DNA of 64,000 nt from Amoebophrya sp. A120 (lineage: Eukaryota > Sar > Dinophyceae > Syndiniales > Amoebophryaceae): NCBI GenBank assembly GCA_905178155.1, contig CAJINV010000004.1, forward strand, positions 8,516,882 through 8,580,881. Direction: 5' to 3'. Positions 1 through 11,099 of this stretch are shown in pieces. The notes beneath the pieces are model-generated. The model worked only from the letters and a program-made list of their open reading frames with translations, had not been told where the DNA came from and did not search any database. A program made the position numbers and the translations under genes. Within the stretch, counting starts at the first letter, position 1. The number at the start of each line of letters is the position of its first letter.

Positions 1-25
1 ACAGAATCCTCCGCCCCAGATCAGT

Positions 26-2903
26 CTATAACTGCGGAAAAACGCACTTAATCTCGATCGGCTCCCTCATAGGCTCCTTCTTTCGCCGCCGCTTTTCAAA
101 GACCGCCGTTGCCACGTCGAGCCAGGTCTGGTCTGCACGAAGGATGCCGGCGTCGTCTTGTGAGCCAGAAACGACTGCGGTGTTGGAAACCGCAGAAGTG
201 CTGATGGCAGTGTCCCCTCCTGCGACGGCAGCAGTTTCTTCGTCGGGGAGCAGCCTCTCCCGTACAAGCCTTCCTGAAACCGCGTCGAGCGACGTTATGC
301 AGTCGATAGCCATCGTCGCCTCGCCACAGGATGAATGCTTTATTTCCTGTTGTTCCAGTGAGTTGTCGTGTTCGTCGGAGGTCGTGCTGACGTCGGGAGA
401 AGCTGGCTCCTGCAGTTCCTCGACCAGAAACTTCACGTTCTCTGGCTTGAACACCCCCGGAGCTGGAAAAACGTGTTTCCACTCGAGGCCTTCGCAGTTG
501 TCTTTGCCCGTGACGATATCTTTCCACGCCGTATCCAGGAAAAAAACTGTGTAAGTGTAACTTTGTAGGTGTAGGAAGAGCAGCATCACAAATTCGTTTT
601 GCATCACACGGAAAACCTCTCATGCGCAGCTAGTACGTGGAAACGCGTATGATAGTAGCCTATGACGCACTTCCAGCATGACAAGTGTAACTGTTTTGCA
701 TTTTCTGCATCACAGATTTACACTTGCACAGTTTTTTTCTTGCATACGCTGTCGTCTTGGAGTACTCACGAATGATTTTGTGCACCAGTTTCAATTCGTC
801 GTAGAACTTGATAGCTTCGTCAGCGGTTTTGAAAGCCAGGTCCATCGTTTTCATGTCAGTGTCGTCAAATTCCTCATTATTTGCGAACAGCGTAAAACGC
901 ACAATGTGATAGATGTCATCGACGTCATCGAGATCGATCTCATCGTCTTCTTCAGCAGGTGAATGAGACTGCAGGATGCCGTGTTCAACAACCGCCCGCT
1001 TGACATCGTCCCAGTCCCAGTCATGGTGGTCGTCGCGGAAACTTGTATGGTCAATCTTGAGTTTATCCACCTAGAGAAACGCTTTTTTATTAATGCAGAT
1101 ACTGCAAGAAAAATGCCTAAAGTATTCGTCCGGCGTGGCCTGCGTGATTCCACTGCAACTTCTGCAATGGCAGATATACAAGTTAGTATAGTATCCAGAG
1201 TAATCCAGCGTTTTTCATCGTGGATACAGCTCTATCACCACACAGTAGGTGCCCTCGTATTTCCTCCGAAAAGTCAAAGCCGACGAATCAGTGTCCGCGC
1301 AAAACAGAATCGGCACGTCGTCGACCAAAAACGGGAACTCGGTCTCGTCGTTGAGATCGATGACGTTGTCGCGCGACGGGTCCTCTTCCGTCGCCACGAG
1401 ACTCGTTTTGACAAGGTTGCGCTCCGCGTCGCAAATAATGAAGCACCGCTGCACCGAGCCACGATACGGACACACCCTCAGGCACAGCGACCCTGCTGTA
1501 AGGAGCTTCGGAATATCTTCATCTAGTATAGAAAACTCGAGGTCGTCATGCTCACGTTCCCGCACTATCACTGTTGCTCTGTGACGAGAGGAAAAGCGCA
1601 GTTCAGGCAAAAATGGTGACTCGGGAAAAAGAAATTCATGCCGCACTATGCTTTGTGCGTCCAACAATCCCCCGGTCCATGCGACACCGTCCACCAACGA
1701 CGCAGGCCTCACAGGCTCTCGAAACCGGGCTCGCTTGTCAAAATTGTTTGGTGGTAGTTGAAGCTGCCTTTCCAGTTTTTCGACGACACCCACCATGAAC
1801 GCCGCCTCTGTTGTAGTTGCAAATTGTCGCATCACGCCTTCCAGCGTCTCAAAAACACTGATGAACTCAGCTGTCAGCCGTAGCTTCTGAGCTCGTGAAT
1901 TCAGTGGTAGACGCCCGGGTGCCGCGACACACAGTGCTGTTCCGTTCGCTATCTCCTGTCCGCCCATTTTCATCAGGCGAAAACTGATTCCCACCCCGCC
2001 TGCCCGGGTGACCGCGTCTGAGACGATGTTCGACGCGACGTCGTGTACGAGACATGGCACAATGCTATGCATCTGTTCTGTCATGCTGGTTTCCAAAGAC
2101 TCGAGTTTTGCTCGGGCGTCAACGATGCCGCCTAAGACCTTCCGTCTCCGCTCATGGCACTGCTCAACCCGTTCCGAAAATTCGCAGGCTTTTCGTGATG
2201 TCTCCAAAAGCGGGGCGGCAACCTGCTCGTATTCGTCCTCATGCGCCTCGTGCTTGTTGCTATCCGGTTGCGACTGCTGCTCCACGCGCTGCGGTGCCCC
2301 GTTCGCTCGCAAGCCTTGATGCGGCTCTGTTGTGCTGGAAATCGTGGTCTCCGTAACGGAAGATTTGCTTGTTGCGGTTTGATCTTTTGCAGATCCACTT
2401 GCGAGCATTGTTGAGTTGCGCGTTGATGCTTGCTCATCGCCCAGCAGCCCGATTTCTCTAGCGGCGTCTCGAAGCTCGCGACTCAGCTCGTCGTGGAGCT
2501 TCTCTGCGGAAAGGTCCGGCACGGTGGACAGTGTATCCCCTGGACGGAGAAAGATCACCGCAGGCTGTGTATCAAGATTTGCTTTTTCCCCAGAAGTACT
2601 TGCAGGAGAAAAGTCAGCACAGACCGACTCAGCCTTTTCTACGTCCAAGTTTTTCACCAGCTCCTCGTACTGTCTACTCTTTGGTGTCCACCCCAGTGCC
2701 TTCTCCAGCGCAGTACGCGTTACGCAGAGGGTCTGCTCCCGAATTTTGACGCAAAGCGGGTCAAGCTGGTGCGGCTGGATGATCGCTTCGGGAGAAGGCT
2801 TTGCGGCAGCGGCAGAAGATTGGCTGGGGGCTGCGGCAGCCGCTGGACATGTAGAACTCGTGGACGAGGAGGCCGCCAACATCTTGGGACCAAACAGATT
2901 CAA
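26..2903 (-). CDS. Paralogue A of an unrecognised three-member protein family
   Basis: Function unknown. Three exons (2903-1227, 1058-747, 526-26) give about 829 aa when the elements at 1064-1226 and 532-746 are removed; both joins keep frame (VIEL|KIDH and KTTA|WKDI). It shares a domain order with the genes at 31398-34144 and 50406-53257. Near the N-terminus is a segment with RTALEKALGW, matching SRSALEAAMNW and SRSAMEKAMNW. A central block has MGGQEIANGTALCVA (like LGGQVLVNARSLIVA in B), then KLERQLQLPPN (like RLEADCGLPPN). The C-terminal block is TWLDVATAVFEKRRR followed by EPIEIKCVFPQL. Ala/Ser-rich linkers separate the blocks. No signal peptide or membrane segment is visible, so I infer an intracellular protein. 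There are no GT-AG introns. I recognise no known family. The start at 2903 is the first Met of a long open frame; an upstream exon is not excluded. Confidence 0.8.
532..746. mobile_element. Introner element, family III
   Basis: Starts TATCCAGGAAAAAAACTG and ends with the matching inverted repeat TTTTTTTCTTGCATA. Flanked by cgccg/cgctg. Removal joins KTTA|WKDI in paralogue A. Contains TGTCATGC-type motifs shared with other families. Confidence 0.85.
1064..1226. mobile_element. Introner element, family III-like
   Basis: Starts TATCCAC and ends GTGGATA; AAACGCT lies just inside both ends in inverted orientation. Flanks gagtt/cagct are an imperfect repeat. Removal joins VIEL|KIDH in paralogue A. 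At 163 bp it is among the shortest copies and may be an older, decayed member. Confidence 0.7.
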
Positions 2904-3383
2904 CGATGAAATATAAGTTGTGAAGATACGTCTTTATGGTTTTTTCAGCCTGGACTTATCATGCGACTACGAATTTTTTTTTTTGGAACTTCGCGGCACA
3001 ACAAATTGGAGTTTGGTAGTTTCGGACAGAAGATTACTTAAGGGTTATTATGATCCACGTCAACCATACGACGCAGTGAAATTTCAAGGAGATGAACGGC
3101 TGTAACGAAACGGAACGCGTCTGCGTCATCGCGAAAAAATTGACCTGATCTGCTTCCGAAGAAAGAAGAAGAAGAAGAAGATGAAGAACACTGCCTCCGC
3201 CTCTGCAAGAATAGACGCAGTGTCGGCGTCTTACGCACAACAACGGGCGCGATCTTTTTTTCACAGAAAAAAATGAGTCCTTGCTGTGATCTGTGTACTA
3301 CAGAAGCCACTACTTAGTGATGTTTAATTACGTAGGACCAGCTAGAGCAAGCGCTAGCGCTCTTGTGATGTACCACGAGCCAC
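2904..3383. other. Intergenic region upstream of paralogue A
   Basis: No coding sequence supported. It holds T-rich stretches and a GAA-rich microsatellite-like run near 3160-3190. No promoter motif could be assigned with confidence. Confidence 0.6.
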
Positions 3384-3468
3384 TCAGTCGTTGTTTTCCG
3401 CATTCGGAAGCTCAGGAAAGATGCACTGGATCTCGATGGGATCTTTCATGGATCGAAAACACTTTGCC
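3384..3468 (-). pseudogene. Relic C-terminal end of a fourth A/B/C-family copy
   Basis: The minus strand reads KCFRSMKDPIEIQCIFPEL and then a short tail and stop. It aligns with the C-terminus of paralogue A (KKEPMREPIEIKCVFPQL) and less closely with B (EEDPITIHCMQPRA). Upstream, towards higher coordinates, no other family block is readable before the next gene, so this is probably the remnant of a decayed paralogue. A last exon of an undetected gene is the alternative. A TAG just before GCAAAGTG at about 3468 could be an old splice acceptor. Confidence 0.6.
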
Positions 3469-3469
3469 T

Positions 3470-4280
3470 AGCTAAAACTAGCCTTTGTGCATAGGAGTTT
3501 TCGTTCGGTCGAGCAAAGAAGAATTGGTTCAGATATGTTGATTTCGTCATCGATGCACGTTTAGCTTTTTCGTAAAAATATACTAAACAGAGCCGAAAGC
3601 ATGCAAGAAAAAATTGATTCAGACCACGAGAAAATGAAATTCAAGCGCAGCATTTAATGCCATTCAATTTCAAAAGTCACTAATTCGGGGGAAGATACTC
3701 CAAAAATACATATCTCGCGTCGAGAGAAGTACTGTTCGAGAGAAGTACCGCCACTGTCTCTGAAATTGAAGGAGGACAAATGAGAATAACAATATCAGTA
3801 CGTGCTTATCGTTATCCCATCTACTTCCCATACTAGAGTCAGCCCTTTATTTTTAATTTCCACCTCTATGTATAATTTTTTGTTTTTCCTATATTTTTCA
3901 AAACAGTTGCCACCTGGCTGCTGAGGGGTCAGCATACTATATACTTACATATTGATCATCCTGGTCAGCTACACCGGACGGCAGGCGCAAAAAACGGACT
4001 CTCAACCGGCACCTAGAGGGTCTATGTTATTGAGGGTGAAGACCAGAGGACCTCGATCATTACCTTTACAGTATCTATAACAATATGCATGTGTACTAGA
4101 AGAGAAGTGCTTACTGTTACTTTTTCAAAAAGATAAACCCTGCTAAGTAGTGAGAAAGCTAATGCGAAAGCTAAAGCAAAGCCATGATCAAAAATGAAAA
4201 ACCATCCGCAAAATAGCAAAAAAATGGCTCCTGCGTACTTATAAAAACAGTTTGCGGTTTTATCTCGCGGCAGTGTCTAG
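3470..4280. other. Intergenic, A+T-rich
   Basis: Short ORFs only, none with recognisable content or family similarity. It could contain the decayed body of the relic at 3384-3468, but I can align nothing. Confidence 0.5.
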
Positions 4281-7200
4281 CTATGCATCAGTCACAGTTC
4301 CAGTTTCTGGGGCCACCTGAAGATCCGACACCACCTCTACATCTGGCGCCACGACCACAACGCAGTTTATGGCGAACTCGTTAACCATGGCTGCGCCGGC
4401 GTCTTGCAGAAAATTCGCCGTGTATTGCTGCAAGATAACCGCTGTCCCGCCCGCGCCCCCGTCTGTAGCGGAAGTTATGTCGAGTACCTGACCCCTGCTG
4501 GTACCGTTTTTATTCCGTCGTGTCAGCGGGTCACTAGTACTTCCTGGAGCTGCGGCGCTGAGGAGAGCAGCTTCCACACGGAGTCGCCTATCTTCTTCTT
4601 GTGCTTTCCTGGAATTCGCTCCTCTTTGCGGTTTTGCTGTCGTTCGTGCCCCCGTGTCGCCCTTGTTTTTCCGCACGCCTTTCTGCACGACCTGCTGCTT
4701 CACTAGCTTTGCGACGATCTTGCGGCTGTCAAGCTGTTCCTCGCTTGCTGTTGGGAGCACCTCCCTTTCAACCCGCGCGATCAGTTTCTCCACCGCTTTT
4801 TTACCGCTTTCGTCGAAAAACGTCCCGTCAAAGGCTGATGCCGCTTTGAGCAGGCCGGCGCCGTCCTCGTCTCCGACCAACTCTATCAGCTCTTTCTGCA
4901 GCAAACTTGCAGGGACAGTCTATGGATTGCAAAAGTGTCTGGGTCTGGAAGATTGCGAGACCTGTCATGCTAGTCTGGCATGAGTTGAAGAAACTCTGTA
5001 GTGCAGGGGAGCGAAGAGGTCCCCTTGTCTGTCATGCAAAAACGCAGTTTATTCTCATGCGGGGTACGCAACGAAGACGAACTCTGAACCACGGAAAAAG
5101 AAAAACTTGTCATGCACATGCTGGGGTGAAGCGCACTGCAATGTGCTAAACACTCCCTTCCCTGCGTCACAAGTTTCCACACCCAGACATATTTGCATTT
5201 CATACAGTTCTAGTACTTTTGAGGTCTTTCATCCTGGCCAAAATTTTCTTGTATTTCTCGCGCACGAGCATGTTCCTTATGCCGTTTCCGACATCTCCGT
5301 TCGCCAGCAGGGCCCCGTGAAGGACAATATTGGGTCGTGGAACTGGCACACCTCGTAAAACCTCCACCGCCTCCCTGCTGAACAACCCACGCGGCATCAG
5401 GTTGTCGAGGAGGTACTCGTCCAGAACGGGCACCCGGCTCCCACCCGGCACGCGCAGCCACTGCTCTCGCATCGTCTCAGGGGTGAGCGCCCACGCGCGC
5501 TCATCTTCTGCCACTTCGAGAGCCGGGGCGGATTCAGGGGTGCTCATCGGCCCGTAGCGGTAAAAAGGCCCCTTGTCCTCGCGTTGGGTTCTTCTTCTAC
5601 CTCCGGGGCTGGGGGTCCGACTCTTTTTCCTTGTTTGTAGTTCCGACGGTTTCTTTGCTGCGTTGTTAGTACTTATACTCCGCGACTGCGCGGGAGGAGA
5701 GGGCGTACGTGGTCGGTCAGGACCTCTGCCATCATCAAGAACGGCGTGCAACTTGCCCTTGTCCCAGTCTGCCGGCTCCACCCAGGCGCGCTTCTGCTTG
5801 AGCCACGTCGTGCGCGAACCCCTCTCTTCGTTCGTTATTGCGTTTGCGAGGGGCGTGCTCAGCGCACTAGGAACCCACGCTAGGCCCCAGGTCGCGGAAA
5901 AGCTGGCGTTTTCGTAGACCCCGCCCGGAGTAGACTGCACCGCCGCTTGATGCGTCGTCGGTCTCTTGGGCCAGCCCCTCTCTTCGCCGCCCCACTCTTT
6001 CCAGGGCCCTTCCGTGGTGCGCAGATGCGTGCAAAACTCGGCCGCAACTTCGGCACCATTGAAGCGCGCCGTAGGCCTACTCTCTTCACTGGCTGGATCC
6101 ACTACAGGCCTCAAGTCCCGGACGAAAGGTTGCAAGACACTGTCACCCAGCTATGACAGTGCACAACTCCCCCTCCCCCTCATTTGTTATATTATATCCA
6201 AGTGCTGCTTATTTGTGGTACCGTTGGCATGACAGATTGAGATTCTTGAAGCCCAAAAAGAAGTACTTACATTACGCGCATGATGTTGTCATGCGCAGGC
6301 TCAATGTGCGCTGGTGGTTTTATTGCTGCTCGTGCAACACAAATGAGGGGGAGGGGGAGCTGTGCTCTCTCATAACAGCAGCGCATATCTATCCGTCGTC
6401 TTGCTCTTACTGTCGAGTACTGCGCTATGGTACGACGTAACAGGCATCGCCATCCTGGCCGCACGCTCCCAAATCAGGGTCAAATAGGGGCGCACGAAAG
6501 CGTGCTCCCCGTGATGTTCGGAGGGGAGCGAGAAAAACTTTTGCGCCTTTTTTCGGAAGTCTTTGTCAGAAACTGTCACTTTCATGGCGAGCCCTATCTT
6601 GGCAGGTTCTAATTTGCCACTAGGATCCGTCGCAATGGTTGGCAAAACCTACATATCAACTGCAAAAATGTCTGGGTCTGGAAGAGTGGCAGAATTGTCA
6701 TGCAGGTTTTCCATGACCCATGAGGTCTGGTACGTAGGACATACTAGCATGACAAATTCTGTGAGAGTTCTATCATGCCCTTCCTGCATGAGAAACTCCC
6801 TCTCGATTAGGTCAAAAGTGGACAGCTTTTGGCCATCACGCAACACAGATTTTATACATGATTCAGATTTAGCATGACAAGTTGCTTTGTTCCAGACCCA
6901 GATATTTTTGCATTTGATACTCCATCGCAAACTTCCTTTTGGACTCCTTGGGGAAGAGGCGGAGGCTATCGTGAGGGAAAATGTCCCCTCCCCATATCGT
7001 GACGGAGTTTCTGACGCTGGAGTTCCGTACACAAATGCGCGCGGCCTTGCAGCAAGGCATCGCAGCCAGATCCTCAGCCTAGGTAGGGGCGTTCGGGTTT
7101 GGGTCTACGTCTAGTTGCTCAGAATTGCAAACGGCTGCCCCCTAGGCCCACCAGCATGCCAAATCGCTTCCATAATGGCCCGGAAGGCTGTGCACTTGTC

Positions 7201-10186
7201 TTCCTGCAAGACAGACGCGATTTGTGGTCTCAAATCAGCAACACAAATTTTCGGAATCATGCCGTTTCGATATGGGGAGACGGGATTTTTCCTTGTGATA
7301 GAAGCTGCGGTCGAGAAAAACTGCCTGCAGCGCGAACAGGGGGAGCGACTTTTCCTCGTTTACTTTCTCCATTAGCCGGTCGGTGGTTCTTTCGCCGCCG
7401 AGTTGCACCGCCACGAAAGGAAGTTGCTGCCGTTCGCGCACCGTCGCCCCTGCGCTCGCGAGGCCTTTGGACCCGCCCACGATTCCCAGCACCTGCAGGA
7501 AGAGCGCCACCTTCGAAGCGTCGCCAGGTGCGCGTAACGCGAGCAGGAGATAGCGCTCGGGCCCTTTGTCGGTATCGACCACGAGGGGTAGGTGGCCAAA
7601 AGCAGCGTTGCGGTGCTGAAACGTGAACAGGAAATCGGTCAACAGCTTTTCAAACCGTTTTTGCTGTTGCTCTGCTTGCTGCTGTTGCTCCACCCGGGCC
7701 ATTATCAAATGTAAAAATGTCTGGGTCTGGAAGGTTAGAACTTGTCATGCTAAATCTGAATGATGCAAAAATCTGTGTTGCGCGAGTACCAAAAGCTGTC
7801 CGCTTTTGACCAAGTTGAGAGGGAGTTTCTCATGCAGGAAAGGCATGATAGAGACCTCAAAAAATCTGTCATGCTGGGTCTCGCATTCCAGACCTCATGG
7901 GTCATGGAAAACCTGCATCACAAGTCTTGCATTCTTCCAGACCCAGACATTTTTACATTTGATAGCCATGGCCAGCACCCAGGTGTCGAGCTCGGTTTCG
8001 AACAGTTTTTCCATCTTGTCGAGCTTCGAGAGTGCGCGTTTTCTCGTTTCCTTATTCTGCTGCAGCCGCGAGTCCCGTTCCAGCGGGTGGTATCAACTGC
8101 AAATATGTCGGGCTCGGCAAATAATTTGTGGTGCTGCTAGTCACGTCGCACCAGTGTTGTAGCTACTCAATACCCGCTTGATGTACGGCATCACAGCATC
8201 AGCAGTTTAATATTTCCGAGGCTTGTTGTACTACTTATCGCAAATTCATATGGTAAAACGCAGGACAGATAAAACTCAGTTTCACAACAGAAAAGCAGCG
8301 AAAGAAAACCTCGGAAGTGCATCTCAGATCACCATTTTGGTAATTCTTTCAAATCTCGCGTCTTCACAGACGAATGCAGAGGACCACCCAGACGTATTTG
8401 CAATGCGTAGGAAAAGTATTTTCTCGACGCGGTGCTCAAACCCATCCGGATCCCATTTCTTGTCCGTCACACCGTGAATTCTGCGTGCGCGGTAGATGAG
8501 CGCCAGCGACCGAGGCGGCGGTTTATTATTTTCGTCGGGCTCCAGAACCTCCTGCATGAAGCTCTCAATGTTCGCATCCTGATCCTCTTCCTCATCTGCT
8601 TGTGATCCACCACCTCGTCGTTTTTCCCTTTGTGCTGCTTCAACAACATCCCGGCGACCGGAGGTCCAAATCGCCAGCATACGTTTTCCTGCCCGCAGAT
8701 GCCCCCGCGCGGTTCTATCAAATGTAAAAATGTCTGGGTCTGGAAGCTTGCCAGGTTTGTGATGCATATTTTGGAAGACTCATGATGTCTGTGACGCATG
8801 CTCTAGCATGACAGATTTTTCGAGGCCTTTGTGATGCCTTTACCGCATGAGAAATGCCCTCTCCACGTAGCACAAACTGGAGTCCTTTTGCTGGTCATGC
8901 AATACAAATTTTTTTAGAATTCAGAGACAGCATTACAAGTTTAGAATCTTCCAGACCCAGACATTTTTACATTTGATAGGTTCGGTACTGTTGCAACAGC
9001 TCCCGCAACGGTGCCTCCAAGGTGCTGATGCGCTCCCGCCATCTTTTCTGGGTGTCGCTCACGTGCCTGTGCTGCTCGTTCCCACCTCCGTGCGGGCAGT
9101 GGGGGCAGGGTCTTTTGCCTTTGCACGCCGGGAGCTGGCAGCGACACGCGGCCTCATACGTGTGCCGGGTGTCGATGGCGGTCTTCAACTTTACGAGCAC
9201 GTTCCGGGGGTGGTGAAGTTGCGGTTTATTCTGGAGCTGGTTTTTTCTCGCCATGATTTCCAGCTCTTTTTCTACCGTGCGTTCCAATTTCCGCAAGTCC
9301 GCAAGAACTTCATCGGTCACGAACCTTTGCACGCGGCCCGGGGGTACTGGAGCTGCGCTTTTCTCTTCATCCGCAAGAAAAGTCAGTTGCTCCGTCGGAT
9401 TCGCTTTGTCGAGTACCTGCTTGTGGAACCGCTCGGCAAGATTGGCCACCTCTTGGATCGCGTTCAAGCCGGCGTTGTCGCCTGCCCATTCCGACTGGCT
9501 CTGTTCCAATTGGCCGAGCGCGGCTTCTGTCGCCTGTTCCAGCTTTCTCCAAGAATCGGAATTATCGCCACCAGGTATCCTGTGTGAAAACGTCCCCACG
9601 TCGCCAGATTTGTCATGCTCATTCAAATTATATGCAAGCCTAACATTGTACTAAATGTTTCCTATCCGCCGCCGCCCCATGAGCAGTGAGAGCGAGCGCG
9701 TCGTGCTAAGATCGCGATAAAATCACTGATTCGAGAATTATGCTGCTATCATGACGGAAGTTGAAGCTGACTACACTGCGAGCGTAAAGTTATTGCCATG
9801 TTCAACAATTCTGATCTTGACTAGTATACTGGGTAGTTGGTGACGTTGTTACTCAGGATAGTACCGCTGGACGGCTCTTGAAAGTCCCGCTCATGATTCG
9901 CAATCAAGGTGCCTGCTCTAGAGCCACTACGACTTCTTCTCTTTCCACGACCACCTGAAGCAGAAGTCTCTCGAAGATCAAAATACCCAGCCGCTCGCAA
10001 CGCCTCTTTGTTTTCCCGTTTCGCTCGCTGGTATTGCTCCGCCAGCTCGTCGCAGGTCTGGTTTGCGGCGGTCGCAACTGGACCACGTGGTCCTGGGTAC
10101 GATGGTGACGCAGCGACAAGCACTCCAATCGGAGGAGCAATTGCGAGACCAAGGAGGAGGAAGAGAGCCTGGTTATGACAGAACAT
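4281..10186 (-). CDS. Large secreted or membrane-anchored protein, unrecognised, interrupted by eight introner elements
   Basis: Nine exons (10186-9861, 9570-8979, 8710-8410, 8085-7965, 7696-7301, 6961-6920, 6648-6375, 6146-5205, 4915-4281) join in frame to about 1,210 aa. The N-terminus has a hydrophobic stretch (ALFLLLGLAIAPPIGVLVAA) after MFCHNQ, a likely signal peptide or anchor; the alternative upstream start at 10243 would weaken this. The second exon is helical and charged with a Cys/His-rich patch (CRCQLPACKGKRPCPHCPH), possibly metal-binding. Later exons carry RS/SP-rich low-complexity stretches and a conserved-looking region around FNGAEVAAEFCTHLRTTEG and YENASFSATWGLAWVP. I recognise no family. 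Every intron I can resolve is an introner element; none is GT-AG. The exon at 6961-6920 is only about 42 bp. The gene ends at 4281. Confidence 0.75.
4921..5204. mobile_element. Introner element, family I
   Basis: Starts TATGGATTGCAAAAG, then GTCTGGGTCTGGAAG; ends ACCCAGACATATTTGC then CATA. Flanked by cagtc/cagtt. Removal joins KSTRT|VPAS in the large secreted-protein gene. Divergent interior relative to most family I copies. Confidence 0.85.
6152..6374. mobile_element. Introner element, family II
   Basis: Inverted ends of the type GTGCACAACTCCCCCTCCCC. Flanks ccagc/acagc. Removal joins RYALLC|DSVL. It contains a GCTTATTTGTGGTACCG-type interior also recognisable in the copy at 23762. Confidence 0.85.
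6654..6919. mobile_element. Introner element, family I
   Basis: Ends TATCAACTGCAAAAATG and CATTTGATA around the GTCTGGGTCTGG inverted repeat. Flanks ctaca/ctcca. Removal joins KFAME|VLPT. The interior is reversed relative to the copy at 7702, so insertion occurred in either orientation. Confidence 0.85.
6967..7300. mobile_element. Introner element, family IV
   Basis: The left end TATCGTGAGGGAAAATG continues to CCCCATATCG; the right end is its inverted match (ATATGGGGAGACGGG, then GTGATA). Flanks gaggc/gaagc. Removal joins RSF|RLFP. It encloses a minus-strand open frame of about 60 codons (PYRNGMIPKICVADLRP onwards), noted as a finding. Confidence 0.8.
7702..7964. mobile_element. Introner element, family I
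   Basis: Complete ends TATCAAATG and CATTTGATA with a perfect 5-bp direct repeat gccat. Removal joins VLAMA|RVEQ. The interior closely matches the copies at 13411 and 27835. Confidence 0.92.
8091..8409. mobile_element. Introner element, family I, diverged
   Basis: Degenerate ends (TATCAACTGCAAATATG, GTCGGGCTCGG; right CACCCAGACGTATTTGC then GCGTA) and weak flanks ggtgg/ggaaa. Removal still restores frame (KILF|PLERD). The interior resembles no other copy, so it looks old or recombinant. Confidence 0.7.
8716..8978. mobile_element. Introner element, family I
   Basis: Complete ends and a perfect direct repeat ggttc. Removal joins QYRT|ARGH. The interior belongs to the same subgroup as the copies at 50759 and 63609 (it contains TGGTCATGCAATAC). 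Confidence 0.92.
9576..9860. mobile_element. Introner element, family IV
   Basis: Left end TATCCTGTGTGAAAACG then TCCCC; right end GACGTTGTTACTCAGGATA. The flanks (ccagg/gtacc) do not match well, but removal gives a continuous frame SSGT|GDNS that links the signal-peptide exon to the rest of the protein. Confidence 0.7.
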
Positions 10187-10243
10187 GTGCTTCAGTATCA
10201 GTAGAGCCGCGGGTCGGCAGCTGGTGCATAAACGTTTCGTCAT

Positions 10244-10850
10244 CTTCTTCGTGTGGATTAGGATTTGTTAATATCGGCGAAAGAAATAAATTGGTTGATA
10301 TGACGTCAGCTGCACAAGAACGGTGATCTTCACAACAAAATGCGTACTTGCTTTTAATTCTTCGTTCTGGTACGGCGTCGAGATGAAATCTTTCTTTTTG
10401 CAAAATAAAACTATGTTGTAATTACGGTCTGCGGTTTTTTCGTCCTCCTCCAAAACAAACTCAAGCACAAGTGCGACGTTGAAAAGAAGGAAATGGATAG
10501 AACGGTATAGGGCAATTATATTTCAATGAAGTACTATTTTTGCACGCGTCGCCGGAAATAAAACGCGTCTACGGGCGAGTACGATGTACTACTACTCACT
10601 GCTAACGCTAATTATCTTTGTCAGTCTAATCCACTCCAAACTACAGAGCTGGATGGAAATTCTTCCCGAGTAAAAAGCTATGCTGTGCTGTCCTGTAAGA
10701 CTGAGAATGAGAACAAGTAGGGCGTAATAGTTTCTTTATTTATGTAAAGCAACCTCTCTTGCTACCTCGTCTCTTGCTACAGGCATTTGTGTGAAGCAAG
10801 ATTTTTTCAACTTGATTTGTTTTCACGAAAAATCGTAAAAATCCCTAATC
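10244..10850. other. Intergenic, A+T-rich
   Basis: No gene or repeat supported. Short ORFs on both strands lack any recognisable content. Confidence 0.5.
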
Positions 10851-10855
10851 AGTAC

Positions 10856-10990
10856 TAGCCCCTTAGGCGCCGGCGTCCAGGACGCCGGCTGGGGCTAGTA
10901 GTTCTGTTTTAACTTTAAGCGCCCAGGCCTCACTCTCTTCGGCGCAGCTAGCGTGCCGGCGCCCAGGACGCCGGCACGGAGTCCTCCTTT
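10856..10990. repeat. Pair of GC-rich palindromes
   Basis: Two short hairpins share the core GCCGGCGYCCAGGACGCCGGC-like structure, one inside an inverted CTAGCCCC pair (10856-10910) and one at about 10955-10985. They precede the tandem array and may be part of the same repeat domain. No coding potential. Confidence 0.65.
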
Positions 10991-11099
10991 TTTCGCGCGC
11001 CCAAAAACCACCAATAGCCTAGAGCCGCCAGCCGCGCGCCCACCTCAGTGCCTAGAGCTGGGCCCTAGAAGCGGCGGCCACTAGCTCTTGGTCCTCACG

